From Sipunculus nudus (lineage: Eukaryota > Annelida > Sipuncula > Golfingiida > Sipunculidae), in the NCBI GenBank assembly GCA_026874595.1, contig CM049314.1, positions 70,508,300-70,572,299 on the forward strand: 64,000 bases of DNA. Direction: 5' to 3'. The notes below the pieces were generated by a model. The model did not search any database, was not told the origin of the DNA, and saw only the letters and a list, made by a program, of their open reading frames with translations. The translations under genes were made by a program, and so were the position numbers. Positions 1 through 13,400 of this stretch are shown here, one piece after another; the stretch's first letter is position 1; the number at the start of each line of letters is the position of its first letter.

Positions 1-962
1 TAAAAATTCCATAATCATGTGATAACCGCGGGCTTAATATAAGTATTAGGGCGTATGGAATGTCTCACAATGCTAATAAAATATTAAACTAAAATATTTG
101 AAAATCTACACGTATTACAAATGTCTGTATTTCAAATTTTCTTAATTTTATTTTTTCCAAATTTTCTATTAAATAGAATATGACATATTTAACATTGAAG
201 GTTCCCTTCATGTATTCCTCCAATGATTTTAAATTATTATTTCGGGTTCTGTGTAAATTTGAATTTTTATGCTGTTACCCCAGAGTATTGTGTTTTAATA
301 TTTAATTATTATTTCTAAACTCTGAAATCCGCACATATTCCAAGATCGCATATACCAGCTAATTGGGAAAGCATTGAAAAATCTTTAATTTTCGGAACTG
401 CTCCACAATGTCTGTATTTCTGATTTAGGCTATAATCGTAATTTTTAATACATATATACAAATGTTTTGTTTTTTTAGGAACTTGGCCAAATCTGCAGTT
501 TTATCAAGTGAAACCTACATCGAGTGATGCACCCTCTTAATGAACATGTATTAACCCCAGATAGAATATTTCTCTTCAATTAAAATATACCTGATGGATT
601 ACATATTATTATTCTATTGGTTATCCTCGTAACGTAATATTTTACCAACACCATTATATATATATATATATATATTTAAATGGTAATCAAATAAAGAACA
701 AAGGTTTTATTTGCTGATATTCTATAAATATTTCAAGTTCAATTATAATGTTTGGAAAATATTAATTCTGTTTGTACGATAATAAATTTATACAAAAATA
801 TAAAGTCATGCATCTGTTTATATAATATTAATAAGTTTAATAAAAAAAATATAATTTAAAATAAAAGTAAAATAAAAAATATAGTTTGGTAAACGATATT
901 AGTTAATTAACTTTAGCTTTTTTTTTACAATTGAAGGGTTTAACAGAAATAGCATTACATAA

Positions 963-1023
<61 letters not shown>

Positions 1024-1041
1024 GTATACTTGTATATATTT

Positions 1042-1076
<35 letters not shown>

Positions 1077-2160
1077 ATTAAACTTAATTTTAATTTTAAA
1101 GAATCATACATAGAAATCAAACTTTGTAAATGCTCCTGATGTTTCCAGCAGACCACAATAATGAAAAGTGGTCGTGTAACTGACTTTGAAAACACCATGG
1201 GAATCTAGAATTTGAATAAATTTTTGTTTTTGTTTTTAATTTTAAAATTTATATTGAATCATGAATCATAGAAGACCATTACAGTGAACATTACAACAGA
1301 GACACACCTCAAACTTCCACTGGCATTCTGCATGTGCATAAATTAACTTTGGGCCAATTTTCGATAACTGTTATGTTTTAAACAAATTTATATCAATATT
1401 TAGATAAGGTTTACACATTTATTGAAATGTTCCATAATTGTCATGGCCTTGTTCCCGTAAGATTGTGCAGAGAGACCTTTCTTTCATCTTTAGACTTGTT
1501 TCGACACCTACCTGGAGAGATCTTTATCGCCCTGTATATGAATGATAAGAAGTTGCACTACAAAGAGCGACATTTCCGTATCATTTATGCTATTTTAGGT
1601 TTCACAGACAGTTATGGCTATGGAATGTACGCTCAGTCTTACAGAGACTTTCATATAATTTAATATTTTTATAACATTAGCGAAAAAGGTTATTTTTTCC
1701 ATCTGTCTTTCGTCTGTTTGCTGTTTTTGAGATTTACTGCTTCATGTTATATAGAGATTAACCATGTAAGCATCCACTGGAATTTCGTGTGAATCAGGAT
1801 AAAGGAGTGGGTCCATGAGAATATTACTTTTTATTCAGTTGGGGTGTGCGGCCTTGTGTTTCATACCAATTTCCTAATGGCACTTCAAGAATCGAACAAT
1901 GTTTCATAATCTGACTGCAATAGAATAGAAAAGAAAAAGGCATTTTCGCTAAAATGTTCGGAGGGAATCAGTAGCCTTTTTTTAATTTTTCATATTTTAA
2001 GGTATCATATTGGAAGATAATTTATTTGCCTAACCTTTTGTAATTAGGGAGCCGTAATTAGGCGAAGTAGGCCTAAGCACTGGAAGGCTGCTAATTAGGA
2101 CTTGAAACTGAAGAGCAAACTGCAAAGAAACAGTGATGTAGTCGAGTCCACACCATCCAT
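1..2160. other. AT-rich intergenic DNA, no gene seen
   Basis: No open frame shows protein-family character or plausible exon boundaries. The sequence is strongly AT-rich and carries TA dinucleotide runs near 655-672, 965-1014 and 1044-1071. Confidence 0.6.
965..1071. repeat. (TA)n microsatellite, two tracts
   Basis: Two nearly pure TA runs (965-1014 and 1044-1071) are separated by about 30 bp of degenerate TA-rich sequence. Confidence 0.9.
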
Positions 2161-2772
2161 GTACAATTCCGAATCCAGGCTACACGAGTCCGAGTACAAG
2201 TCCGAATACAGGCTACACGAGTCTGAGTACAAGTCCGAATACAGGCTACACGAGTCCGAGTACAAGTCCGAATCCAGGCTGGACACAAGTCCGAGTACAA
2301 GTCCGAATCCAGGCTACACGAGTCTGAGTACAAGTCCGAATACAGGCTACACGAGTCCGAGTACAAGTCCGAATCCAGGCTACACAAGTCCGAGTACAAG
2401 TCCGAATCCAGGCTACACGAGTCTGAGTACAAGTCCGAATACAGGCTACACGAGTCCGAGTACAATTCCGAATACAGGCTACACGAGTCCGAGTACAAGT
2501 CCGAATCCAGGCTACACGAGTCTGAGTACAAGTCCGAATCCAGGCTACACGAGTCCGAGTACAAGTCCGAATACAGGCTACACGAGTCCGAGTACAAGTC
2601 CGAATACAGGCTACACGAGTCCGAGTACAAGTCCGATTCCAGGCTACACAAGTCCGAGTACAAGTCCGAATCCAGGCTACACAAGTCCGAGTACAAGTCC
2701 GAATCCAGGCTACACAAGTCCGAGTACAAGTCCGAATCCAGGCTACACAAGTCCGAGTCCGAGCACAAGTCG
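2161..2772. repeat. 33-bp minisatellite, about 18 copies
   Basis: The unit runs from GGCTACACGAGTCCGAG through TACAAGTCCGAATCCA, 33 bp in all, and is repeated head to tail. Variation is mostly C/T or C/A at fixed positions. One unit at about 2278 carries a 2-bp insertion. The unit length is a multiple of three and the sequence has no stop, so long frames are open on both strands, including across the 2-bp shift. That is expected of a repeat and is not evidence of a gene. The right end decays into more GAGTCC-type sequence up to about 2815. Confidence 0.93.
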
Positions 2773-3290
2773 ATGTCCTTGAAATTCGAGTCCAAGTCCA
2801 CCTTCTTCGAGTCCAATTTTGTATGCCTACTTTTCTGTTGGTAGTTCGCTCATTCATGTAAGTATTTTAAAGTATGTTACGTTTTCCTACTGGACTCGAG
2901 ATGGACACTTACCTCCCAGTCAAATTAAGTGTAAGAAAGCGTTAGTCTAAACTCAGGCAGGGATAAGGAATCGTTAGTGTAAACCCGTGCAGGGATAAGG
3001 AAGCGACCGTGTGACTTTGATCTGGTTAGAATCCACATCTGTCCCCAACTTAACCGATTAGCGCCGACATGTAATTACATCTCTCTTTCCCTTAGCCCCT
3101 CGTTAAATACAATTTCATCGAAATAGCGGAAATGTATACAGGTGTCAGTGCAATGAAGCGGAATGTTATTAATTAAAACGTCGGTGAATGACAACAGCCT
3201 GTAATAAATTTTATTCCTAAATTCCTGGCATTGCATGTTAGACTTGACATGGAATTCGAGTCAACCAAAATATCCAATCTGCATTAAATT
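2773..3290. other. Intergenic, nothing recognised
   Basis: A short near-duplication of an 18-bp phrase (CAGGGATAAGGA-type) occurs at about 2958-3002. Nothing else stands out. Confidence 0.5.
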
Positions 3291-3309
3291 TGACAAATAA
3301 CACAATTCA

Positions 3310-3606
3310 AACTGGGAAAAGCACTTAGAGAGCAAAGACGTCCGGCAGGGTAGCTCATGACCCCGATTTGGCATCGTCGGAAATGCAGCATTTTTTTCTT
3401 TAAAAAATTCCTGGATCATGATGGTGAACCGGATCAACACCATAATATATTAATCCTTTTATCATTGTCGAAGTATCCTAAACTTGTCATCAAAATCCGT
3501 TAATAAAATTGTGAGTAATGTTGCTAACAGACAAACAAAAAGAAATGCAAACAGACAAGCGAACAAACTGACGTAGGCAAAAATTAACCTCCTTGGCGGA
3601 AGTAAC
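3310..3606. repeat. Dispersed MITE-like repeat, family A, copy 1
   Basis: This segment aligns with 17190-17427. Shared blocks in the same order include AAAAGCACT, TTTAAAAAATTCCTGGATC-like, GGATCAACACC-like, a GTAATGTTGCTAACAGACAA block and a final CCTCC-GGCGGAAGTAA block. The ends are imperfect inverted repeats (GTCCGGCAGG against CCTTGGCGGAAGT), suggesting a small non-autonomous DNA element. The exact borders are uncertain. Confidence 0.6.
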
Positions 3607-3748
3607 AATCTAACGATGATCATACACAATAAAAACAGTATATGACACCTAGCGTAAATGTAAAAAAAAAACGGAATTATCAAGAAAGGGCGGTTATAAT
3701 ACTAGCAGCTTGGATGGTTTAGACCTTGTGGTATTTGGATGCAGTGCT

Positions 3749-3804
<56 letters not shown>

Positions 3805-4914
3805 AATATATATACTGCAGTACATATACATGCAAAGGTGATTGCTTAAATTACTCAAAGGATAGCGGAATGATTCATCCATGTAAATGATCTGATTTAT
3901 GTTTTGCATGATTCATTTTAACTGAACTGTGGATTTTCTTTTACTGCCTATCTAATTGTTTTGTCACGTTCGTCGCTTCAAAACTCGAAATATCTTTGGC
4001 AATCAAAAATATGCAGATCATCACTGAGAAGTTTTGATCAAGTGCTCCTTGTAATCTCACTTTTGCTGTTTTCTTTTGGCCTATACGTACCTTGGATTGG
4101 ATTAGCAATAGGAAAAAAAGACAAAATTTCGCAATGTAAATGTAAAATAAAACCAACTTGTTTTAATCGTCCTCCAGCATGTATATGTTACATTTATTGT
4201 AACATGACTAAGGGCAATACCATATCTAACAGTTTACGGTTTATATTTATAATAGGATTTTTCATAAATATGTACACATTTCATTTTAGAGGGCAATATT
4301 GTAATTTTTAGCTATTTATACTAAAGACTAAATACCTCGTTTATTATCCCAACGAAGTATTGTTTTATTAAACGCGGTTTATTTATGGTGTTGACTGTGT
4401 TCCCATGACGGAGGGTGACCATGGCACTAGTGTTGCAGGACAGTGATGCGAAAAAATCCAATAGCTATAGATCAGGTGTTTACCGTATATTCACATTGTG
4501 TTGTGTTTCTCCGCAGAGATATAAACCATAAACTTATGTCTTAATCCACTGACATACAAAAACTGAACCTAAGATAAAAGTTTCCGCCATAATTACCACC
4601 TGTAACTTATGTATATTTACTTCTTCAAACTGAAGTGCGGAAAATGCTGCCGTTAGCTACCAGTAGCATATGGATCGAGTAGCCCTTGAACATGCTTTGA
4701 GTTTGCTGATGCCGTATACGAAAAGATTTAACTAAGAGTTCATTTGAAGCCTTTCCAAGTAGCTGCTACATGAGTGCGAATCACAATGTTGACACAGTCA
4801 GGACAATATATTATCAGGCTGAACAGGTTTGATCATAATAATTCGTTGCTCATAAAACTGCTAGTTAACAAAAAAAATCGTCATGGCAATATATAGCAAT
4901 ATATATATATATAG

Positions 4915-4949
<35 letters not shown>

Positions 4950-6850
4950 CATATATATATATATATATATATAATCCTTTCTCTCAGAAAAGTTTCACAC
5001 CTGTGGATATTTAGAAATTTATTCATTTCAATTTATAAGCCTTTAATATTGCTTACTGTGATGATTTATTTTTATTAAATATTGATTATGCAAAGTGAGA
5101 AAAGAGAACTATGGCTGAAACCTATGCAGCGTCACCTACAGCATATATTGATACACCAGTCAAAGGAACAATATGTTTAGGTGATCTTAGAAATTCCTGA
5201 CACATTTGGTAATTAATTAAAATCTTTCAGATTTATGAACAGCAAAAACATCGAACATTTTTGTACAATTCAACTTAATTCATTATCATTCAATCACCTT
5301 ATTTTTAAGGAATTGTTGACTTACCCATTGAAGCTAATGAATCAGGTTTTTTGTCTTCGTGGCGCAAAAGGGGTTATGAAGTAGTCACGCATAAAGAACA
5401 ATTTAAGACAGATGGCTCTGATTGAGAAGGCAAAACTCGAAAGAAGCCAACCTCCTATTTAATCAGATATAGACATACCCCCAGTTATACAGATGACCCG
5501 GCCAGCTTACACGGGCTTACTCTACCCTTGTTATAAGCTTTACGGTTTGAACTATGCCAGTGTATTTTTGGGGGGTCTTTACGGTAAAGAAGAGCACTGT
5601 CTTACAGACATAGGAAAGTTAACAGGTCAGAGTATATAACATTACGCTTTCGTTTGGGCAAAATTGGACTCTTTTTGTGGTAGGACACATTTACCTATTC
5701 CATTGAAACGCGTGTTTGCCAGTCTCATGACTTGTGTGCCTAAGCATATAACTTTGTGGGCTTTTAAATATTAAAGTAAACTATTCACCTACCTTTTCTG
5801 TATAATTGATGTGATTTCTATATTACTCTGCTTTCAGATAAATAAATTTTTCGAAAAGTCCTGTTAAAATAGTTCTTACAACTTCAGTTTATCTGTGCCG
5901 GATGTATGAGCCTCTTTACCCACACGCTCTTGTGAAAAAAAGGTGCTTGCGCCGATGTTGACAATGAAAAATACATGTAGACTCAGGTGAATGTTTGTAC
6001 ATTTATGGAATATAAAAGGTCACTAGGTGCAAAACGCCCTTAGCAACACTCTGAAAAGTCTGGTGATGCCTTTTTCTAATGAGTTTCAATTATCTTGGTT
6101 ATCCCCCACATGTTATAAACACGTGGATATACACAAATATAAATGCCTGTGTGCAATCGGATGGACTATTTTTTTATAAAAGGTTCAGGAGATAAACTTC
6201 AGTTAATAAACATCAGATATCGAAAGGTCTTCCTTTAAGATTGATTTCCAGGTCTTTTATAATTGCATATTCTTATATGTATTTACAACTACCCGTGAAC
6301 CCTTAAGTGTACTCCTTCCTTAGAACGCAAATCAGCATGGCTATAAGGTAGGGGGAAATATTTAACTGGGATGGCTCTTATTCTGAAAAGATCGGGGAAT
6401 ATTTGAATGGGGAATATTGTTTCCGTCAATTCTATGATAGCATCATAACCTGCATATAAGCTTTAAAAAAAACATACTGGAGGCTCCGAAAATAACCTCG
6501 CAGTAAACGATAGGGCATTGTACCATTTGTAATATAATAACAAATTATTATCTTTCTAGTACACTCACTTTCAGTCGTCCCCGGCAGGTAGCGCCATGAG
6601 TATTTAAAAGGTTTAAATTCTGTTAGGTGAAAAAATATACATTTTATCGAATGATAATTTTACGCATTTTGTGATTTTCGTCGTTTTCTCAAATTTCACC
6701 AGTGTTAGATAGTTCTATGAAAATTAAAGGTTCATAAATATAGGCAATAGTATCTGTATCATCTTAATAATAAATCTACATGAAAACGATTCCTGGGAAA
6801 ACCGTCCCGGAAAGACGGACTTACTCTCTCATGTTCACGTTTAGCTTCTC
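3607..6850. other. Intergenic, TA microsatellites only
   Basis: TA runs lie at 3751-3801 and 4902-4972, the latter broken by AGCAATATAT phrases. The longest open frames have no recognisable domain, no coding-like composition and no paired splice sites. Confidence 0.5.
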
Positions 6851-6854
6851 TTTG

Positions 6855-7060
6855 GAAATAAAAACAGTCCGTGTGTGTGTGTGTTTCTTAACAAAACTAC
6901 GTGACCATGGGTCTTGATCTTCAGCAAGTGGGAATAGCATGAAAGAAGGGGCATAAAAGAAGATCTGCTTGGGACCTTGAGGAATCTTTATTTGTCAAAT
7001 CACGCCTTACGGCCACCAGATGGCGTGCGCGTAACGTTTATATTTCTATCATTGCTTGCG
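6855..7060. repeat. Dispersed repeat, family B, copy 1
   Basis: Blocks AACAGTCC, CATGAAAGAAGGG, CTTTATTTGTCAAATC-like and ACGGCCACCAG-TGGCG recur in the same order at about 17868-18060. A short GT run at 6872-6884 lies inside. No coding capacity is seen. Confidence 0.5.
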
Positions 7061-9090
7061 CCCAGTGGAACCATTTCCCCCACTTTTGTCAGGATAATAA
7101 CGGTTTTAGATTGGCAGATACCATAATATTTCATAATATTTGGAAACCTCATATTCCATTCCGTGCATATTTATAATATTCGGTTTGTGAAAAGATCCCT
7201 TCATAAAGTATAATTTTTATGATTATATATGAATCTACCTGATGTTGTGCTTGCTATACGTCTCACTATTCGTGTTCAATGTACATTATTTTGGAATGTG
7301 CAGTAGGAAATATATTCCTGTTATACAGCTTGTAATAACCAGTCGATACTTCTTTTGTTTCCTTAAACGAAAGAGCTTTCCATTGTCAGCTGTTGGTTTA
7401 TTGACCAGTAGCTGGGCCAAGCCACTGAGACCCAGTCCATTAGGCTTCTGACTGCTGCGTCATAAAAAGACAACTAAGTAGGCATGCTAACTTAACAGGC
7501 TGAGCCTACTTTGAGTCGTGGCATTAATCATACCAAAAACGATATAGCAGGTACCGTCCATAAAGTATCACACGGATAGCGTAGTTAACAGTCGTAGTGT
7601 GTTTAGGCTATCAGTGAGGAACAAACAAAAATGAATACATCTGAAAGTGCAACTCAAGATGTAAACCCCATCTTTGTGGTGCCCTCCATCATTTCCTGCT
7701 CTTCGCACAAAGAAGTTGTCATTCATATAACAGTAACAAACACGCTTGTACGCGGTCAGAGATTCATAAAATGATGGTTTTTGGCTTAAAGTAAACATAT
7801 ATATTCAATAGTAGGTCTGTAAAAAATTATGTTTTAGGTTATCCGAATTTTGACGATTAAAGTAAAAGGGCATATTTGACAAAAGAACGGACAAGGGAAG
7901 AGGCCATCTCTTTTGTTTGGTTGAAGAATATATTTACATAATCCTTAAAGGGGCCCAATCACCTATCTGGCTTATATTAAGTAAAGGCAATCCCCTGGAG
8001 TTTTCATAAAAAAGGCCAGAAAACGTGAATATCACCGCACACAGGCTACTTGTCAATTCTGTGTCATCGTATTTATAATATGTGGGGCCCGCCAAAATAA
8101 TCAAAACAAATTCAACAAGGGCGTCTGGCAGCATGTCATATAAGACAGAGCTTTGCAAATAGTGTTTTGCAACAAGTGACCTTTTCTACCTCCGCAAATA
8201 TGCAAACTACCAGCTTAGGTTACATGTTTTTCCGGTGTATCAACATTGCTGTGTTTACAAACAGGTTGTTGATAAACAAGTTCACACATCCTTCACGATG
8301 GCCTTTTAAGAACTTTTCACAACCAAATTTACCCTTAGATCATTATTATATACACTGAGGAAGCCAGAAATTACATAATTTTTTTTCTAAAGGTAGGTGA
8401 TTGGGCACGTTTAATTTTGAGAAAGAATAATATTGTTACCGCACAGGCTTCTGTAATTCTAATGATATAAGGATTCAAAATATCAAAATAAAGTATATCA
8501 AGTTTTAAGTTTACACTTGAATCATGCTACACAGAAAAGCTAAATAGTTCTGTAGAACTAAACACAGACCGGTTGTGCTGATGGAATATTATCTGTTACT
8601 GATATCAGATCCAGCCATTTTACACCAAAGCATTCATACAGTCTCATAAACTGTATCCTAAGGACATAATTTCTAAAACGGTATTCAAATATCTTCGGGA
8701 TTATATTCCCCTGTTGGACAATTAATTTATATGTGAAAAGGGCTTCAATTTTGCTCTCTCTCCATATCCTAGTATTGCATAAACTACCCCCCCCCCCCCC
8801 CCGGCAAAAACATTACAGAATTTTGGATATGTCCCCTTCCCCTTATAAAATCAATATTTATGTCTATAATCCAGAAAGAGACGCCTTTTCATTAATCGGA
8901 CTGGTTATTTTCTTAAAAATAAATTGTAAGACAATAACATATTTGGAAGACTATAATGGTGATCTTAAAGGCTAGCACATTACTGCAAGCTACACTTTAT
9001 ATATTGTTATTGTTACATTAATCTTTGCGTCAATTTCATTTGTATGTTTGTCTGTCCTTACAATGGATGATGGGTGACGTTTTTGCATTC
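7061..9090. other. Intergenic, no gene seen
   Basis: Only short open frames without family resemblance occur. A poly(C) tract lies at about 8787-8803. Confidence 0.5.
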
Positions 9091-9094
9091 TGTC

Positions 9095-9175
9095 TTGGAT
9101 AGCCTACTTTACAATCAAGTGGCCTAATAATGGGTCAGCCCTAATATAAATGAGAGGGGTGGTAGATGATGTCTT
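9095..9175. repeat. Short dispersed repeat, family D, copy 1
   Basis: The AGCCTACTTTA block, an AATGGGTCAG block and a GAGGGGTGGTAG block recur in order at about 45268-45345. Both copies are short and diverged. Confidence 0.4.
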
Positions 9176-9299
9176 ACAGTATGACGGATATGATGCTGCC
9201 GCCTGGTGGCCGCAGCGGATACGAACTTGAGCATAGGAGATTGTTTGATATATCAATAATCGAACCGTAATGCCTGAGAGTTCCAAACATCAGACAAGT

Positions 9300-10351
9300 C
9301 CTGAAACTGAAAAGAAGCTTGTCACCTTTTCCTGAATTTTGGCCTGAGAAGCCACTGTTCGTCTTTTAATAGGGCACAAATCATAATTAAAAATCATTCC
9401 AGAAAACTCTGTGAAAATTAAAAAATAAATCACTGTATAATCTGTATTTTCTCGGTTATTGGACGGGTAAAGTGTGTTTGATCACCTAAGAACCTGAAGC
9501 CTCTATTTTCACAGGTAAACTGTCAGAAGCGCCCCCCCCCCCCCTCTTCCTTGGCACTGTCCTCATGACGTAAGGAACCTCCAACTTAAAAATCTCTACA
9601 CGGGCCACATGTTATGGAGTATTATTTTTTTATAGGAAATTAATTTGTGCTTAATATCAAAACTTTATTTATTCTAATTTAAATATGATTAAAAATTTTG
9701 AATCACCTCCATCTATAAATATTCGACATTATGCGGGCTAATTTTTGTGATGATTCCACTGAGTCAGTGAAGTACCATATTCTAAATATAAAAAAAAACA
9801 ACTATAAATTATGTGGATGACAGAATTATCTTGAAATCGTTATGTTAAATATAATACCCCTCCCCCCCCCCCCCCCCCCCAAATAATAATGGGTGCAAAA
9901 TGTACAAGGTACTGTAGCCCGGGTAGACAGATAATATAGGCCGTCTTTTTATCGGTCTACCTATTGGCTATTGCTCAGTGTAACTAAAATTTATAGCTGC
10001 GCTAAACAATTTAGAGAATTCTGACCAAAAGAGGGACATACATGTAGAAGACAGTACAAACAGATAAAGGCAAAAAGGTCGAAGTCAATGATTCAATTCT
10101 TAGAATGAAAACTTAGTATGGTCTATCGATTTGGATACGTTTGATTAACGTCAGTAGAGCAGGAACAGGGGTTTGTTATGTTGTCATGTGCTGTTTCCCG
10201 ATATCCTCTCGAGTTCAGCGATAAAACATGTCGTCCACGTGGATTACATAGACACACTCTGTAATATGTGTACGCATAACCGACCTGACTTTCGTAAAGC
10301 TAGTGGCGCTCTAAACTAAACAGGGTTACGATACGCCACTGGGAGCTTAAC
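9300..10351. other. Upstream flank of the serine protease gene
   Basis: Poly(C) tracts lie at about 9533-9543 and 9863-9880. I see no convincing TATA box near the start codon, so the transcription start cannot be placed. Confidence 0.4.
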
Positions 10352-10427
10352 ATGAAGCTATGCTTGTGTTACACTCTCCAGACAGCGCTGATTGTGTTCA
10401 ATCTCGCAGATTACACAGGAACCGAAG
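10352..10427 (+). CDS. Serine protease exon 1: signal peptide
   Basis: The ATG at 10352 opens [10 protein letters not shown] followed by a hydrophobic run. The donor is CCGAAG|gtagga. The exon ends in phase 1, matching the acceptor at 16823. The first intron (about 6.4 kb) is the largest of the gene. Confidence 0.8.
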
Positions 10428-13400
10428 GTAGGAAAAATCTGTCATTGGTTGACAGTCGTGGAGGATCTGATTATTGTGATTTCAGACTCAAGTGATCATT
10501 GCTATTTTTAAATACAGAGAACTGTGTTTTCAGAGTTCGTAAGTCACAAATACTCTGGGCAGTGATATTGAAAACGTCCTGTTCTATTCAATACATAAGT
10601 TTATACATTGACGTGGTGTACACGTTGAACTGAATGCTGTCATCCAAGCATCGATAAACTCAAGGAGATGGATTCTGACTTTAGGTGTGACATCAAGTAT
10701 GAATACGATTTTTTTGCACAAAAAATAGTCCAGGGCTTATGAGATAATAATCAGACTGATGCCACTCTGGTATCTTTGGCAAAATTTTCAAAGCGGTTAA
10801 AAAATTTGAATAAAAAAAAAATAATACAACTTCCTGTTTTCGAGATAATAACAAATCTCAGATCATATGTGAATGCACATCTAACGTATCTTAGGCATTT
10901 TGAGACTTTGGTTTTTAGTGAAAATAATCCACTTGAATCGTCATCTTGGATTTTTATTTTAATTTTGATCTTAAATTAAAATAAAACAAAATATAAACAT
11001 ATGTTCGTATTCAAAGTTTACTTTATATTTTGCCTCATAAGGATCATTGGGCATTATTTGGGTCTGTGGAAAATATCAGGAGCATTTACTCAGCTGTAAT
11101 CAGTGTTTTGAAATTTAAGATTAAAATTCAAATTTCTGTAAATATTTAATAAATGGATATTTCAAATCACTTCAGCATTTCCCGTTAAGCCAGAGGGCCT
11201 TGAACTGCATACAACTTCAGTGTGCGAAGCTCACTTTAACTTGTCATTAATTACAAATAAATTTATAATTTTCTAATCGTTGCCGTTTTAAATAGGTGAA
11301 ATGTATTAAGCTCAACACAATTAAAACGTTTGGTGTGCAAAATTCATTTACATAGTCGGCTACAAGGGATTTCGCTTTTAACTTAACATTTTTTCTTTAA
11401 ATGCTTAATTTCATCATAAAATGTTCAAATAATGGAAATATGCAATTTGTTTAACATTTTTACAGGAGTTTTATTGCCGAGCATAAAAACACGGTTATGT
11501 ACCAGAATCGGTGTAAATCAGACCAACGAGAGCGGGTGTCGCATGAATAAAATTCGGAGATATATTCTCAATGTGATACCATGCCCTCATTGGTCTGGTT
11601 GCAATGCTTTACTCGGTGCCCACCCTGGTGGTATAACCCAGAGAACCTTGTTTTACAAAGCACCGGCTAAAACAAGAGGCGATCAGGGGCGACTGCACTC
11701 ATTACTCTGGTCAGCATGAGGTTAATTTCATTTTTCAATTGCTAAAGAATAATAAAAAATGTGGCTCCAAACTTGAAATATCCCCGGAGGGTTGCATCTT
11801 ATATGAAAATGGATGTTCAGAAAACGTTTCGACAAATTCGTTGAATATAAAACAAAATACTTCACAATACATATAAATATTTTGCAAGAATGTTTGATAT
11901 TCGTAATCTATTTTATGCTTCTGTGTGTATGGGAGCAAGGTTAAATACACAAAATATACAACTTCTTTATTTTCCGTGATACGTAGATAGGTAATAACTG
12001 TGGGGACAACCCGTGGGGGCAATTTTTCAACAATAATTTTCTATTTGACACAAAGAACATACCTTTGACACATTGACTTAATTTTTTTTATCAAATTCTG
12101 TGAAAATTCAAAATTATGATTCAGACTTTTATTTACTGCCACTATATATGTAAAATGCATCTTACATTAATTTAGTAACTCCTTTACGCATAACTAATTA
12201 TATCCAATGGAAATAGAGTGGGAGAGTGGGGGTTCTAAGGTCTTATGATCGTCAAAATACCTGTTGTTAATTTAGCTGTAAAATCTATATTAAAAATAAT
12301 TTAAGCCACAGTGATGTATACATATTTTGAATCCTGAGAATATTCTCTATCAGATATCAGATATATATATATATATATAAACAGCATCTCACTTTTCGAT
12401 TTGACGATTTAAAACCTGAAATTTTTTAATTCTTACAATTGTTTGTGTTAGTGAAACTATTATGCTTTTATAAAATATAATATAGACTATGATAAAATAA
12501 TTATTTAATAATTAAAAAAATAGTACCGATAATAATCTTGAGCATACAAGACCCAAATGTAAGCATAAATGTGGAGATTCATGAGCGTCTAGGTATTGTT
12601 GCATTAATTAAATTGGCAAACGAACTTCAGTACCCAATTTATAACGGGCGCTGCGGAAAATAAATAGTGCTGCACTTGAAACCTTGCAAGGAATTATCTG
12701 TATGAACGTAATCATTAACTCCGTACTTTTGAAAACTTTATCAACAATCTTATTATAAATGCCAATAATATATTTTAAATATTCCGTATCTTGTGATCCA
12801 GCATGTTTTTACATTAGCAATCTCTTCAGAAAGAAAACAAGAGGACAAACGGACAGACTATCATAAGTAAATTTTGTTCCAGTTGGTTGTCAAACCTGGG
12901 GCGATTGAGTTATACCATGTGTTTAGTCTATAAATAAAGAATCATTCTGACGAAAGTGAAAGTGCAACAGAGGGGACTCCCCTCCCCTCCTTATAATTCT
13001 GCTCTTCAGATCAACTCAGGTGTCTCCCGATAAAAAATACCCCTCTCTGACACCCATGGAAAATGTTGCCCTTACCAAGTGACGGACCGGGATGCCTTTG
13101 GATCAATGTGGAAAAGTAGAGACAGTGTGGGTTTGATGGCATACTCAGTATCAGCACTCATGCACACAACAAATCACGAGTCAGCGGTAAAACAACAAGA
13201 GTATATTAAAAGAACATAAAAGGTTCAATATCACCTACCAGGTGGAGTTTTCAGCCTGTTACACTTCACTAGATACACTGGTACATACACTGGTACATAA
13301 ACTTTACTCAAAACAGTCTCTAACAGTCTCTTGATCTCTACTAGACCTCGTCTGGCGGCACCTCTCTGGACCCCGGCTGGCTGCACCTCAATGCACCTCA

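Noticed and set aside
2161-2772. CRISPR-like array
   Set aside because: Repeats are directly adjacent without unique spacers, and the host is eukaryotic.
2091-2857. Long overlapping open frames on both strands (up to 241 codons)
   Set aside because: They follow from a stop-free 33-bp repeat. They continue across a 2-bp shift and show no start context, signal or homology.
3961-4311. 116-codon frame
   Set aside because: AT-rich sequence, no domain, no splice partners or conserved motifs.
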